Shown: one piece after another, positions 35,639 through 44,946 of the stretch
Position numbering within the stretch: the stretch's first letter is position 1
How the letters are laid out: every line of letters starts with the position of its first letter
Origin: an uncultured Gemmatimonadales bacterium
GTDB lineage: Bacteria > Gemmatimonadota > Gemmatimonadetes > Gemmatimonadales > GWC2-71-9
Direction: 5' to 3'
DNA: 64,000 bases
Assembly (NCBI GenBank): GCA_947259405.1
Contig: CAMYLY010000004.1
Span: 473,198-537,197 of the forward strand
The notes under the pieces: generated by a model
Databases searched by the model: none
What the model was told of the DNA's origin: nothing
The model's input: the letters and a program-made list of their open reading frames with translations, nothing else
Translations under genes and position numbers: made by a program

Positions 35639-37008
35639 TTCATTCCCACGAGTGTCTTGAACACCGTCCAGACCTTCGGAATCGTAAAGAAGAACACGAC
35701 CAGCAGAACCGGCGGGGCGACATAACGGACGAACCCCGCCCACGCCTGTCGGAGGTTCGCGTTCGGCAGCCCCTGAGCGAGCTCGGCATCCGCACGATCG
35801 CGCGCCCGATACCCGACGAGGATGCTGATCAAGAGTCCACCAAGGATCAGGAAGAGGTTCCCGACCAGCTTGTCCGCGAAATCAAGAAAGTTGAGGTTGA
35901 ACGCCGACGGGATGCCGGCCAGCAAGATGCCAGCGCCGAACACCATCGCGGCCTTGCGACGCTCCCATCCCCAGGAATCGATGACCGCGGTCACGACTAC
36001 TTCCAGCAGCGAAATGGCTGACGTCAAGGCTGCAAAGAACAGCATGACGAAGAACGCAGCGACAATCCACTGTCCGATGGGCAATGAGAGCAACGCTGGC
36101 GGAATGGCAATGAACAATGTGCCCACGGTGTTGTCCGCGATGGCCCCACCGAGTCCGATCGCATCCTCGATTCCGAAATGGAAGATGATCGGGAAGACAA
36201 ACAGTCCGGCGATGAACGCAACCCCAAAGTCGGAGACGGCGATTGTCACCGTTTCCTTGGCGAGGTTGGTCTTGGTCTTCAGGTACGAGGCGTACGTCAT
36301 GATCGCACCCATGCCCAAACTCAATGAAAAGAAAGCTTGTCCGGCCGCATCGGTGATGATAGTCGGGTCGAAGAGTTCGCCGAACTGGGGCTTGAGGTAG
36401 TAGGCGTACCCAGCACCGCCTCCGGATAGCGTGGTCGCCCACAGCGCCAACCCGACCAGAATGAAGAACAACAGCGGCATGAGGATGACCGCCGCCCGCT
36501 CCAGGCCTTTCTTGATCCCACGGACCACGATGAGGATCGTGAGCACCATGAACAGTACGTGCGTGATGATCGCGGGCATCCCGGTGCCGACGGATCCGAA
36601 GTAGTTGGCTGCACCGGTGGGATCAGCAGGGATCGCACCGCGAAGCGCGTCAAGCGAGTACCGCATTGTCCATCCGGCAATGACCGAGTAATACGACAGA
36701 ATCCCGAACCCGCAGAACGCGAACAGAACCCCCAGTGGACCCCAGGCCGGTCCGCCCAGCTGTTTGACTGCTTGGACGGGGGAGACCTGCGTCATGCGTC
36801 CCACGACGAGTTCGGACGTCATGATGGGCATGCCAATGAACGCGACGAATCCTAGGTAGAGCAAGACGAACGCTGCACCACCGCCTTCGGCCGCGACGTA
36901 CGAGAATCGCCACATGTTGCCGAGACCGACAGCGGAGCCAACGGCGGCAAGCACAAAGCCGGCGCGGGTGGCCCAAGCATCCCGGCCATTGCCCTGGGAG
37001 GTCTGCAT
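35635..37008 (-). CDS. Sodium-dependent neurotransmitter/amino-acid symporter family (NSS) transporter
   Basis: 457 residues, about eleven to twelve membrane segments. The N-terminal signature WATRAGFVLAAVGSAVGLGNMWRFSY (sodium and substrate sites, with the unwound GLGN turn of helix 1) is near residues 12-37, and a conserved helix 6-type FFSLSLGMGAIMTYASYL lies near 240. The inner-membrane protein probably takes up amino acids with Na+. A stem-like CGGGGCG/CGCCCCG lies in the 220-base gap upstream, at 37124-37154, shared with the divergent reductase gene. Confidence 0.9.
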   Translation of the reverse strand: MQTSQGNGRDAWATRAGFVLAAVGSAVGLGNMWRFSYVAAEGGGAAFVLLYLGFVAFIGMPIMTSELVVGRMTQVSPVQAVKQLGGPAWGPLGVLFAFCGFGILSYYSVIAGWTMRYSLDALRGAIPADPTGAANYFGSVGTGMPAIITHVLFMVLTILIVVRGIKKGLERAAVILMPLLFFILVGLALWATTLSGGGAGYAYYLKPQFGELFDPTIITDAAGQAFFSLSLGMGAIMTYASYLKTKTNLAKETVTIAVSDFGVAFIAGLFVFPIIFHFGIEDAIGLGGAIADNTVGTLFIAIPPALLSLPIGQWIVAAFFVMLFFAALTSAISLLEVVVTAVIDSWGWERRKAAMVFGAGILLAGIPSAFNLNFLDFADKLVGNLFLILGGLLISILVGYRARDRADAELAQGLPNANLRQAWAGFVRYVAPPVLLVVFFFTIPKVWTVFKTLVGMN

Positions 37009-37123
37009 TCATTTCTCCGGTAGAGAAGCTTCCGAAGTTATTGGGCCCTGACGTGCTGTCTAGTACGGCTCCTACCCGCCGGCGAGTCCCCGGTGCCGGC
37101 CCGGACGCGGTGATCGTTCCCTC

Positions 37124-37154
37124 GGGGCGTGGCTCTTTCTATCTTTCCCGCCCC
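37124..37154. repeat. Inverted repeat with TATCTT in divergent promoter region
   Basis: GGGGCG (37124-37129) and CGCCCC (37149-37154) flank a loop holding TATCTTT (37140-37146), in the 220-base gap between divergent genes. This could be an operator overlapping a promoter for the reductase gene at 37232. No regulator is identified. Confidence 0.35.
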
Positions 37155-37231
37155 GCCAGTGGGCCGATGTTTCGGGTGACGGCGATGAGGTGGGGCGGAC
37201 GATGGCCTTCGACAACGAAAGACGTAAGTCT

Positions 37232-38389
37232 ATGACAGTGTTGATCTTAGGTGCTGGCCTTCAAGGGCGAGCCTGTGCGTTTGACCTCCTAGAGCACACG
37301 CAGGCCGATGTCACCCTGGCCGACGCTGCCTGCATCGAGCCCCCGGCGTTCCTTGCTCCGTACGTGGGAGACCGTCTCACGCTCGCGCGGGTGGACGCGA
37401 CCGACGAGGAGGCTCTCCGGGCGAGCATATCTGTCGCCGACGTCGTCCTCAACGCCCTTCCCTACTACTTCAACCTCCAGGTGACGTCGATCGCGGTGGA
37501 CGTCGGGACGCACTACGCGGATCTCGGTGGCAATACGGAGATCGTTCGGCAGCAACAGGATTTGGACGAGGCAGCGACTGCCAGACGCCTCTCCATCATG
37601 CCGGATTGCGGGTTGGCGCCCGGCATGGCCAACATCCTCGCTGCCGAAGGGATTCGTCGTTTCGAGGACGTGCGGAGTGCAAAGCTGTACGTCGGCGGTC
37701 TGCCGCAGGCACCATTGCCCCCCCTCAACTATCAAGTCGTGTACTCGCTCGAGGGCGCACTTGACTATTACACGACTGGATCGTGGGTTGTCCGCGATGG
37801 GACGCCCAGGCAGGTCGAGGCGCTAACCGATCTCGAATTGGTCACTTTTCCGAGTCCCTTGGGGACGCTTGAGGCGTTCCACACGGCAGGCGGGCTCTCG
37901 ACCATGCCGTGGAAGTACGCGGACCAGGTGCGCGTGATGGAGTACAAGACCATGCGGTACCCCGGCCACGCGGCGATCATGAAGGCCATTCGTGATCTCG
38001 GCTTGCTCGATGTCGAGCCCGTGCAAGTGGACGGTGTACGCGTGAAACCCCGAGACGTGTTCATTGCGCGGGTCGACCGCGATCTGCGCGACCCGGACGC
38101 CCGGGATCTCGTCGCGCTCAAGGTGGTCGTCGACGGTCGGCGCGACGGACGTCCCGGTCGAGTGAGCTTCACCCTGCTCGATCACTATGACGACGAAAAC
38201 GGCATTTCAGCCATGATGCGCACGACGGGTTACTCACTGGCGATCACCGGGCATATGCAGGCGTCCGGTGCGATCGGAGAGGTGGGGGTGCGCTGTGCGT
38301 ACGAGGCCATGCCATATCGACCGTACGCCGATGCGCTGCGAGCGCGCGGCGTAGATATCGTCGAAGTCGAGGAATCTCTGCTCGCGTGA
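37232..38389 (+). CDS. Saccharopine dehydrogenase-like oxidoreductase
   Basis: 385 residues from MTVLILGAGLQG, the Rossmann glycine motif; an ATG 30 bases upstream (37202) is an alternative. The C-terminal domain matches saccharopine dehydrogenase/lysine-oxoglutarate reductase families (DCGLAPGMANILAAEG near residue 130, then YKTMRYPGHAAIMKAIRDLGLLD). These NAD(P)-dependent enzymes reduce or oxidise imine adducts of amino acids such as lysine; the exact substrate is unknown. TATCTT lies 86 bases upstream. The stop overlaps the thioredoxin-like gene (GTGA). Confidence 0.85.
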   Translation: MTVLILGAGLQGRACAFDLLEHTQADVTLADAACIEPPAFLAPYVGDRLTLARVDATDEEALRASISVADVVLNALPYYFNLQVTSIAVDVGTHYADLGGNTEIVRQQQDLDEAATARRLSIMPDCGLAPGMANILAAEGIRRFEDVRSAKLYVGGLPQAPLPPLNYQVVYSLEGALDYYTTGSWVVRDGTPRQVEALTDLELVTFPSPLGTLEAFHTAGGLSTMPWKYADQVRVMEYKTMRYPGHAAIMKAIRDLGLLDVEPVQVDGVRVKPRDVFIARVDRDLRDPDARDLVALKVVVDGRRDGRPGRVSFTLLDHYDDENGISAMMRTTGYSLAITGHMQASGAIGEVGVRCAYEAMPYRPYADALRARGVDIVEVEESLLA

Positions 38390-38919
38390 CGGAATGTGGT
38401 GATTCGCTCCTACGCGCCAAATGGGACGTCGCAACTCCGTACGCCGAGTTCGTTGCCGGCGTCGGGCAATACGAAAGCCTGTGGCATGGCCTGTACAAAC
38501 GAGCGTCCGTTCCGGATTGGGCCACAGAGCAAGCACAGGCGCGATGTCAAGAAGCGCACTTTCTCGTCATCGCCGCCGACTGGTGCTGGGACGCCGCCGT
38601 TTCGCTTCCCATCTTGGCTCGGCTTGGCGACGAGACCGGATGTTTCGACATCCGGGTGGTCGACCGCGACGAACATCAAGATCTGATGGACTGCTACATC
38701 CAGGAGGGGAAGGAACTGATTCCGGTCGTGATTGGGCTGGATCGAGAGTTCCGTGAGCGAGGTCACTGGGGTCCACAGCCGAGTGAGCTGCGTCCCTGGG
38801 CCCGCACGTCAAAGCCCAAAATGGAGAAAAGCGAGTTCTACCGGGAAATGCGGAAGTGGCACGTCCGTGACAAGGGCGAGTCGATATTGCGCGAGGTGTT
38901 GGGTTTGTTCGATTCCTAA
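38386..38919 (+). CDS. Thioredoxin-like protein with single-cysteine active site
   Basis: 177 residues from GTG 38386, overlapping the upstream stop. The fold resembles the thioredoxin family, with an AADWCWDAAVSLPIL stretch where thioredoxins have WCGPC. Here it is WCWD, so the resolving Cys is missing and disulfide exchange through two thiols is impossible. LIPVVIGLDRE supplies the cis-Pro strand. Later residues are Lys/Arg-rich (KMEKSEFYREMRKWHVRDKG). It may be a one-thiol redox or chaperone-like protein; role inferred from fold only. Confidence 0.72.
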   Translation: MTECGDSLLRAKWDVATPYAEFVAGVGQYESLWHGLYKRASVPDWATEQAQARCQEAHFLVIAADWCWDAAVSLPILARLGDETGCFDIRVVDRDEHQDLMDCYIQEGKELIPVVIGLDREFRERGHWGPQPSELRPWARTSKPKMEKSEFYREMRKWHVRDKGESILREVLGLFDS

Positions 38920-38924
38920 TTCAA

Positions 38925-40106
38925 TCAGAACGACCAGCGCGTGTGAAAGCGCAATACGCCACCGTCGGGACCGAACCCAAGCGTCCCTGCCACCAATGCC
39001 GCACGAAACAGATGCAGGGCCACCCCGCCTCCACCACCACTCTTCAGGTCGTCCGTTGTCAATCGGAGGTCCTCACCCAAGAACACCCTCCCCGTATCGA
39101 AGAACCCGATCAACGTCACCTTGAAGAGGGTTGGTGACTCACTGATGATGTAGCGTATGTCGAGGTTGAGGAACAGCATATCTTCGCCCAAGAACCGGCG
39201 ATCGACAAGTGCGCGGTGGGTTTCACCACCACCGAGCCCCAGGATCGATCGATCGGCCTGCTCGACGAGATCTAACGAGCCAAATCCAGGGCTGCCACCC
39301 ATGAATTGAAGAAGTCCCCGACCGTTGATGGAGAGCCGTTCGCCGATTGGCAGATACCCCGCAGCCGACAGGGTGGTGCGTGTGTAACTCAGGTCCCCAA
39401 CCGAAGAATCCGCAACGGCGAAGATGGCCTGCGCACGCACGCCGCTCCGTGGTGCGACCTCGTCATTGCGCGTGTCGTACACGAGCCCCACGCGGAACGC
39501 GATGTCGCTTGTAGGCTGGTCGACAAACGACACGAGTCCCATCTGCGCGTGCTGGGCGAGTAGGGTGGGGGTGTTGTCGAGTGTATCGATGCGCCATCGC
39601 TGTAGGTGAAGGCCAGCGAGGACGCGCAAGTTGCCGATGATCTGGCGCTGGACTTCGCCTCTGAACAGCGCGCTGCGATTATCGGATCGATAGAAGTGCG
39701 GTTGCGCGTCGGTAATATTGCTCTTGTCCAGCTCGGTGTCGTTGCCGATTCCCAGGTACCATTCGCGCGCGCGCCTGGCGAGCTCCGCCGTCGCCGAAAA
39801 CCGCCAACCTTCGAGAAGGCGCGGGAGGCGGGCCTGCAACTGGACGAACTTGCTTCCCGATGTTGAGATCTGCCCGTCGATGCCGATCATGCCGCGGTAG
39901 GGTTGCGGCTCGAAGAAATCGGCAAACGCCATGGGTCTGATCTGCGCGTAATAGAGGCCAAACGTGAACTCGTTCCGCGTGGTATAGAAGATCTTGGGAT
40001 AGGAAACGTCGGTCCAGTTCCGCCCGATCGTGGGGAGGTTCGGAAGCTGAGCCGCTCCCCCCCGAGGGAAGACTGCAAGGAGCAGGAGAAAGGCCCAGCG
40101 GCTCAC
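38925..40106 (-). CDS. Omp85-family outer-membrane beta-barrel protein without POTRA domains
   Basis: 393 residues with a cleavable signal (GGAAQ). The mature part is beta-rich with the Omp85 barrel motif VYDTRNDEVAPRSG near residue 210 and a C-terminal Phe (HTRWSF) as expected for BAM-assembled barrels. It lacks the length for POTRA domains, so it is a patatin-D/surface-antigen-like barrel rather than BamA. Outer-membrane location is likely; cargo unknown. Its ATG overlaps the stop of the asparaginase-like gene (ATGA). Confidence 0.85.
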   Translation of the reverse strand: MSRWAFLLLLAVFPRGGAAQLPNLPTIGRNWTDVSYPKIFYTTRNEFTFGLYYAQIRPMAFADFFEPQPYRGMIGIDGQISTSGSKFVQLQARLPRLLEGWRFSATAELARRAREWYLGIGNDTELDKSNITDAQPHFYRSDNRSALFRGEVQRQIIGNLRVLAGLHLQRWRIDTLDNTPTLLAQHAQMGLVSFVDQPTSDIAFRVGLVYDTRNDEVAPRSGVRAQAIFAVADSSVGDLSYTRTTLSAAGYLPIGERLSINGRGLLQFMGGSPGFGSLDLVEQADRSILGLGGGETHRALVDRRFLGEDMLFLNLDIRYIISESPTLFKVTLIGFFDTGRVFLGEDLRLTTDDLKSGGGGGVALHLFRAALVAGTLGFGPDGGVLRFHTRWSF

Positions 40107-41152
40107 CCGTTGCGTTCGAAGAGGTAGGCGGTATCGCGACGGCTAGCTTCCGACCCATCGAACGCGGCGTACCGTGAAGGATAAATGGTAGCTGCGCCGA
40201 ACTCACCGCGTTTGTTCACGGCGTAGAACGACAGGTTGAACGTCGGTCGGCCTCGGTCGTCGATCAACCGATCTTCCGATGCGGCGACGACACGGCGCAG
40301 GGTCTCGAGGGCGGCGTCCGTCGGCTTGAGACCGCGGCGCATGTGCTCGACGGTGAGGAATGCCCCGCACACCTGGATATTGGACTCGCCCCGTCCGGTC
40401 GAACCGGCAGCCCCGATCTCGTTGTCGGTGTATTGGCCCGCCCCGATGATGGGTGAATCTCCGACGCGCCCCGGAATCTTCCATGCCAAGCCACTGGTCG
40501 TGGTGACCGACGAAATGTCACCGTGGGAATTGACGACATTCATGTTGATTGTTCCCGTTTGGCGTGGCACCAATTGGCTGTCCGAGGGAACGTTGATCCA
40601 GTCGTCGGTCTCTCCTCGATTCGCGCGCCAGCGAAGCCACCGCTCCCTCGTGGCATCGGTCATCAGATCTTCCTCTTTGAACCCGTACGAGAGGGCGAAC
40701 TGCTTCGCACCTTCACCCACGAGCATGATGTGGTCCGTGTAGAGCAGCACGTACTTCGCGACGACGCTGGGCGTCTTGATGCCCTCGAGCGCGCCCACCG
40801 CACCGGCCCGCTTGGTCGGACCATGCATACATGAAGCGTCGAGCTGCACGACGCCATGCTCGTTGGGGAGACCGCCGTAGCCAACAGACCGGTCGTTCGG
40901 GTCCAATTCTTGGATCTTGACCCCCTCAATAGCGGCGTCGAGCGTATCCGCGCCCTGCGCCAGAAGTTGCCCGGCCCGTTCGACGCCACGCAGACCATTG
41001 CCCGAGGCAACCGCAATATTGGCGGCCTGCGCAGTGGTATGCAGGGCGGGTGCCTCGACGCCGCCCGCGACGCTCGGTCTCACGAGCGCGGTCGCGGCAA
41101 TCCCGGACGCGGCCGTGCCGAGAAAGTTGCGGCGGGACAGTGAATCGGACAT
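40103..41152 (-). CDS. N4-(beta-N-acetylglucosaminyl)-L-asparaginase/isoaspartyl peptidase-type Ntn hydrolase, Tat-exported
   Basis: 349 residues from ATG 41152; the open frame reaches 41575 but the upstream residues are non-homologous. The leader contains SRRNFLGTA, a twin-arginine signal. The mature part follows the glycosylasparaginase pattern: GGLPNEHGVVQLDASCMHG, and the cleavage and nucleophile Thr region TGTINMNVVNSHGD, followed by TTTSGLAWKIPGRVGDSPIIGAG. These precursors cleave themselves and the new N-terminal Thr hydrolyses beta-aspartyl or GlcNAc-Asn bonds. It is exported folded and sits in an operon with an outer-membrane barrel. Confidence 0.88.
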   Translation of the reverse strand: MSDSLSRRNFLGTAASGIAATALVRPSVAGGVEAPALHTTAQAANIAVASGNGLRGVERAGQLLAQGADTLDAAIEGVKIQELDPNDRSVGYGGLPNEHGVVQLDASCMHGPTKRAGAVGALEGIKTPSVVAKYVLLYTDHIMLVGEGAKQFALSYGFKEEDLMTDATRERWLRWRANRGETDDWINVPSDSQLVPRQTGTINMNVVNSHGDISSVTTTSGLAWKIPGRVGDSPIIGAGQYTDNEIGAAGSTGRGESNIQVCGAFLTVEHMRRGLKPTDAALETLRRVVAASEDRLIDDRGRPTFNLSFYAVNKRGEFGAATIYPSRYAAFDGSEASRRDTAYLFERNG

Positions 41153-41307
41153 ACAAACCTCCAAATCGAAGACGCCGGAAGACAAACGGGGAGCAGGCGA
41201 ATTAACCCGCACAATGCGCCTGCTGTCAACTTGACTCCGGATCGCCGACCTTGGACTGTTCGGGTGACATACCCGTGGTGCTGAACGTTCATGGAGGGTC
41301 GTCGCGC

Positions 41308-42030
41308 GTGCTCGTTTCGGTCGTTCTGCCCGTCCACAATGAAAGGGAGAACCTCGCCCCGCTCCTGGCTGAGATCGGGGTTGCGCTTGGTGGGATCCCG
41401 CACGAAATCGTCGCAGTCGACGACGGGTCCAACGATCGATCCGATCAGGTTCTGCTGGGCCTGGCGGCCGATGCCCACCGCACGCTGCGAGTGGTGCGAT
41501 TTGCCACCCGAGCGGGGCAGAGTGCGGCCTGCGTGGCAGGGTTCGACGCGGCGAAGGGTGATATCGTGGTGACAATGGACGCCGACGGACAGAACGACCC
41601 GGCGGATGTGCCGGTCCTGCTCAGGGCGCTCGACGGCGACCGCGACCTGGCGGCGGCCGTCGGCTACCGCAGTGAGCGCCGTGATCCACGGTGGAAACTT
41701 GTCCAGAGCCGAATCGCGAATCGCGCGCGGAATTGGATCACGGGTGACAGTGTCCGCGACACGGGGTGCTCCCTCAAGGCAATCCGTCGCGAGGTGATTG
41801 ACCGTCTCCCGCGTTTCGACGGTATGCACCGATTCCTTCCGACCCTCGTACGACAACTGGGCGGACAAGTGGTCGAGCTCCCCGTTTCGCACCGACCTCG
41901 ACGGTGGGGGAAGAGCAAGTATGGGATGTGGAACCGGGTCTTCTGTGGGTTGCGAGACGCCCTCGGCGTCCGATGGCTGTCCCGAAGAGCCCTCCGCTAT
42001 CGGTTGGAATCGGAGCACGCCGGGTCATGA
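41308..42030 (+). CDS. Family 2 glycosyltransferase
   Basis: 240 residues from GTG 41308 (GGAGGG ten bases upstream); a TTG at 41251 also opens the frame. GT-A fold motifs: VVLPVHNERENL, VDDGSNDRS, TMDADGQNDPADV (DXD) and HRPRRWGKSKYGMWNR, as in dolichol-phosphate-mannose-synthase-like transferases. Lacks C-terminal membrane helices, so it is a soluble catalytic subunit, likely acting at the inner membrane on a lipid carrier. Coupled by ATGA to the nicotinate phosphoribosyltransferase. Confidence 0.85.
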   Translation: MLVSVVLPVHNERENLAPLLAEIGVALGGIPHEIVAVDDGSNDRSDQVLLGLAADAHRTLRVVRFATRAGQSAACVAGFDAAKGDIVVTMDADGQNDPADVPVLLRALDGDRDLAAAVGYRSERRDPRWKLVQSRIANRARNWITGDSVRDTGCSLKAIRREVIDRLPRFDGMHRFLPTLVRQLGGQVVELPVSHRPRRWGKSKYGMWNRVFCGLRDALGVRWLSRRALRYRLESEHAGS

Positions 42031-43091
42031 CCCGACGTGCGCGCCTCGATCCCTCCATCTTCAACCTCCCGGTCGAGAAGATGCGGGCCGGGTATTACAC
42101 GGACAAATACTTCGTGCGGGCGCGGGAAGTGCTGCTGGCCGACGACCACCACCCGCGTGTCTTGATGCAAGTGTTTGGCAAAGCCCAAGCCTATCTTGGC
42201 GGTATCGATGAGGCGATCTCCATTCTCAAGTTGTGTTCTTTCGATTGGGAGGACCTCGAGGTACACGCCCTGTATGACGGCGACGCGATCGAGCCCTGGG
42301 AGACCGTCCTGACCATTGAAGGTCCTTATGATGCCTTTGCCCACCTCGAAACGCTGTACGTCGGTGTCCTTGGACGGCGGACGCGGGTCGGCACCAACAC
42401 GCGTTGGGTCGTGGAAGCGGCCCACCCGAAGGAAGTCATGTTCTTTCCCGCACGGCACGACCACTGGCTGGTACAAACGGGCGATGGGTACGCGGCGCAT
42501 ATTGCCGGGGCTATCGGTGTTTCGACAGATGCCCAAGCCTCGTGGTGGGGTAGCGAAGGCGTGGGCACCGTCCCGCACGCGATGATTGCGGCGTATGGGG
42601 GCGACACCGTCCTAGCAAGTCAGAAGGTCGCCGAGTTCATGCCGCCCGATGTGCGCCTCATCAGCCTGGTCGATTTTGACAACGACAGTGTGGCGACGAC
42701 GCTTGCCGTGGCAAGGGCTCTTGGCACGCGCCTCTATGGGGTGCGGCTGGATACGAGTGGCACTATGGTCGACCGCTCGGTGGTGCCGCAGATGGGTGCA
42801 TTCGTCCCCACGGGCGTCAACCCACAATTGGTCGTGAATGTCCGGCATGCGCTGGACGCCGAGGGCTTTCAGTACGTGAAGATTGTCGTTTCGGGTGGAT
42901 TCACGGTGGAGAAGATTCGGTCCTTTGAACGAAATAAGGTCCCGTGCGATGCGTATGGCGTCGGTTCGTCACTGTTTCGCGGTGAAGGAAGCTTCGATTT
43001 CACTGCCGATGTGGTGCAGGTTGATGGCCAACCGTGCGCCAAGGTGGGGCGCGGCTACCGGCCCAACCCCCGTCTGGAGCGGGTCAGCTGA
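42027..43091 (+). CDS. pncB: Nicotinate phosphoribosyltransferase
   Basis: 354 residues from ATG 42027. Converts nicotinate, PRPP and ATP to nicotinate mononucleotide for NAD salvage. The pattern PVEKMRAGYYTDKYFVRAR near the N-terminus, HPKEVMFFPARHDHW, SLVDFDNDSVATTLAVARAL, the barrel segment YGVRLDTSGTM and the phosphate region VVSGGFTVEKIRSFE fit the short NAPRTase (PncB2-like) group. The nicotinamidase-like gene follows 98 bases later, an expected pairing. Confidence 0.9.
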   Translation: MTRRARLDPSIFNLPVEKMRAGYYTDKYFVRAREVLLADDHHPRVLMQVFGKAQAYLGGIDEAISILKLCSFDWEDLEVHALYDGDAIEPWETVLTIEGPYDAFAHLETLYVGVLGRRTRVGTNTRWVVEAAHPKEVMFFPARHDHWLVQTGDGYAAHIAGAIGVSTDAQASWWGSEGVGTVPHAMIAAYGGDTVLASQKVAEFMPPDVRLISLVDFDNDSVATTLAVARALGTRLYGVRLDTSGTMVDRSVVPQMGAFVPTGVNPQLVVNVRHALDAEGFQYVKIVVSGGFTVEKIRSFERNKVPCDAYGVGSSLFRGEGSFDFTADVVQVDGQPCAKVGRGYRPNPRLERVS

Positions 43092-43143
43092 CCCAATCTG
43101 CGTCCTCGAATCTCGGCCCATCCACTATCGTCAGCACTCCGAT

Positions 43144-43149
43144 TATCTT
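43144..43149 (+). promoter_or_regulatory. TATCTT promoter-like hexamer upstream of nicotinamidase
   Basis: TATCTT (with following TCCG) lies 40 bases before the ATG at 43190 in a 98-base gap, matching hexamers upstream of other units. It may allow separate initiation within the NAD-serine-leuS run. Confidence 0.3.
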
Positions 43150-43189
43150 TCCGTTCTTAACCTCCGATTGCAGTAGGAGTTACGAGCCG

Positions 43190-43858
43190 ATGGCGGGGCT
43201 GGTTTATTGGGATGTCGACACACAAAACGACTTCATGCTGGCAGACGGCCGGCTGTATGTCCCCGATGCCGAGAGCATCATCGCAAATCTCCAGCGGCTG
43301 ACCGAGCATGCGCGCGCGAAGGGCATCCGGATCGTCGCAAGTGCCGATGATCATACGGCCGAGGATGCCGAGATTGCTGATGAGCCAGATTTCACCGTCA
43401 CGTTTCCTCCACACTGCATGCGTGGCACCGAGGGCCAAAAGCGCATCCAGGAAACCACTCCGCTGAATCCGCTGATCGTCGATCCTCAGCCGCGGGAACC
43501 TGCAGAGCTGATTGAGGTCGTGCGTGCCCATCCGGGTGAGATCGTGCTGCACAAACAGACCGTTCGGGTGTTCGACAATCCCAACACAGCGACGGTCGTG
43601 GATGCGCTGGATCCGGACGCAGTGTTCGTTTACGGCGTCGCCTTAGATATCTGTAACCGCCATGCCGTCGAAGGACTTCAAGCCTACCGACCGGACACTG
43701 CAATCTCCGTGATTCTCGATGCCTCCAAACCCATCGACGCCGCGACCGCTGATGCGCTGCTCGAGCGGTGGGAGACGCAGGGAGTCGAGTTGATCAGCAC
43801 AGACGACGCCGTGCAGTACGGCACGGGTGTGGAGGTAGAGGGGGCCACGACGACATGA
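43190..43858 (+). CDS. Isochorismatase-like cysteine hydrolase, probable nicotinamidase
   Basis: 222 residues from ATG 43190 (TAGGAG ahead). Catalytic triad of the family: Asp in WDVDTQNDF, Lys in IVLHKQTV, Cys in ALDICNRHAVEGL. Hydrolyses nicotinamide to nicotinate, which the preceding gene product then uses. This pairing makes nicotinamidase the most likely assignment, although the family also contains other amidases. Overlaps the aminotransferase start (ATGA). Confidence 0.85.
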   Translation: MAGLVYWDVDTQNDFMLADGRLYVPDAESIIANLQRLTEHARAKGIRIVASADDHTAEDAEIADEPDFTVTFPPHCMRGTEGQKRIQETTPLNPLIVDPQPREPAELIEVVRAHPGEIVLHKQTVRVFDNPNTATVVDALDPDAVFVYGVALDICNRHAVEGLQAYRPDTAISVILDASKPIDAATADALLERWETQGVELISTDDAVQYGTGVEVEGATTT

Positions 43859-44946
43859 CTTCGCCCGAATTCGGGCGCTTCTTCCTCCCTGGGCCCACCG
43901 AGGTCCATCCCGATGTACTCCATGCGATGACGAGGCCGATGATCGCACACCGCGGCCAGGACATGGTGGACTTGCTGAAAGGTGTTGAGCCGGGGTTGCA
44001 GCGTCTCTTCCGGACCGGTGAACGTGTGTTGATCGGCACGTGTGCGGCGACAGGGTTCATGGAAATGGCTGTCCGTAGCGGCGTGCGCCATCGGGCCCTT
44101 TCGCTTGTCGGTGGGGCATTCGGGGAGCGGTTCGCGGGAATCGTGGCTGCGACCGGACGTCACGTCGTGCGCCTGGATGTCCCACTTGGGTGCACGGTAG
44201 AACCGGATATGTTGCGCGACGCACTGAAACATACGAGTGTCGACGCGGTGACCATGGTGCATTCCGAGACGGCCACCGGAGCGCTCGCACCACTTGAAGA
44301 TCTGGCCACCGTGGTTAGGGAATTCGACGACGTACTGCTGCTGGTGGACACTGTGACGTCACTCGCGGGATCGCCAGTCGCCACGGATGAGTGGCAACTG
44401 GATTTTGTGTTCACGGGCGCTCAAAAGGCACTCGCGCTCCCACCAGGTCTGGCGTTTGCCACGGCGTCCGCGCGCATGCTCGAGCGGGCCGCCACCGTCC
44501 CTGAACGAGGGGCGTACTTCGACGCCATCGCCTACGAGAAGGCTGCGGCCAATTACCAACCGACGAACACACCGGCGATCTCCCTGCTGTATGCGTTGGA
44601 CGTGCAACTCCGCCGGATCGACGAGGACGGGGGTGCGTCGGCACGATGGGATCGGCACGATGCCATGCGGCAATGCGTTGAGGGATGGGTAGAGGGGAGG
44701 GGTGGGGAGCTTGGATATTCCTACCTGCCCGCCGCGGGCCGCCGGTCGTGGACCATCTCCTGCCTCAACGTGCCCGAGGGAATGAGTGGGCGCACCATCG
44801 CGAAGGCGATGCGTCAACAGGGCTGGGTAATCGGCTCGGGGTACGGGAAGCTCAAGACGGAGACCGTTCGCATCGGCCACATGGGAGATCATACCGTCGA
44901 GCAGGTGAGTGAGCTGCTCGCATGTCTGGAGAGCGTCACACAATGA
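43855..44946 (+). CDS. Class V aminotransferase (alanine-glyoxylate/phosphoserine type)
   Basis: 363 residues. PLP lysine in FTGAQKALALPPGLAF near residue 195; LPGPTEVHPDVLHAM at the N-terminus is typical of the serine-pyruvate/alanine-glyoxylate family. Placed directly before serA with a 4-base overlap, it may transaminate 3-phosphohydroxypyruvate to phosphoserine, as class V enzymes of this subgroup do in some bacteria and archaea. Alternative: a glyoxylate aminotransferase. Confidence 0.85.
   Translation: MTSPEFGRFFLPGPTEVHPDVLHAMTRPMIAHRGQDMVDLLKGVEPGLQRLFRTGERVLIGTCAATGFMEMAVRSGVRHRALSLVGGAFGERFAGIVAATGRHVVRLDVPLGCTVEPDMLRDALKHTSVDAVTMVHSETATGALAPLEDLATVVREFDDVLLLVDTVTSLAGSPVATDEWQLDFVFTGAQKALALPPGLAFATASARMLERAATVPERGAYFDAIAYEKAAANYQPTNTPAISLLYALDVQLRRIDEDGGASARWDRHDAMRQCVEGWVEGRGGELGYSYLPAAGRRSWTISCLNVPEGMSGRTIAKAMRQQGWVIGSGYGKLKTETVRIGHMGDHTVEQVSELLACLESVTQ

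Noticed and set aside
40103-41575. N-terminal extension of the asparaginase-like gene up to 41575
   Set aside because: The Tat signal starts at 41152; the extension is antisense to the glycosyltransferase.
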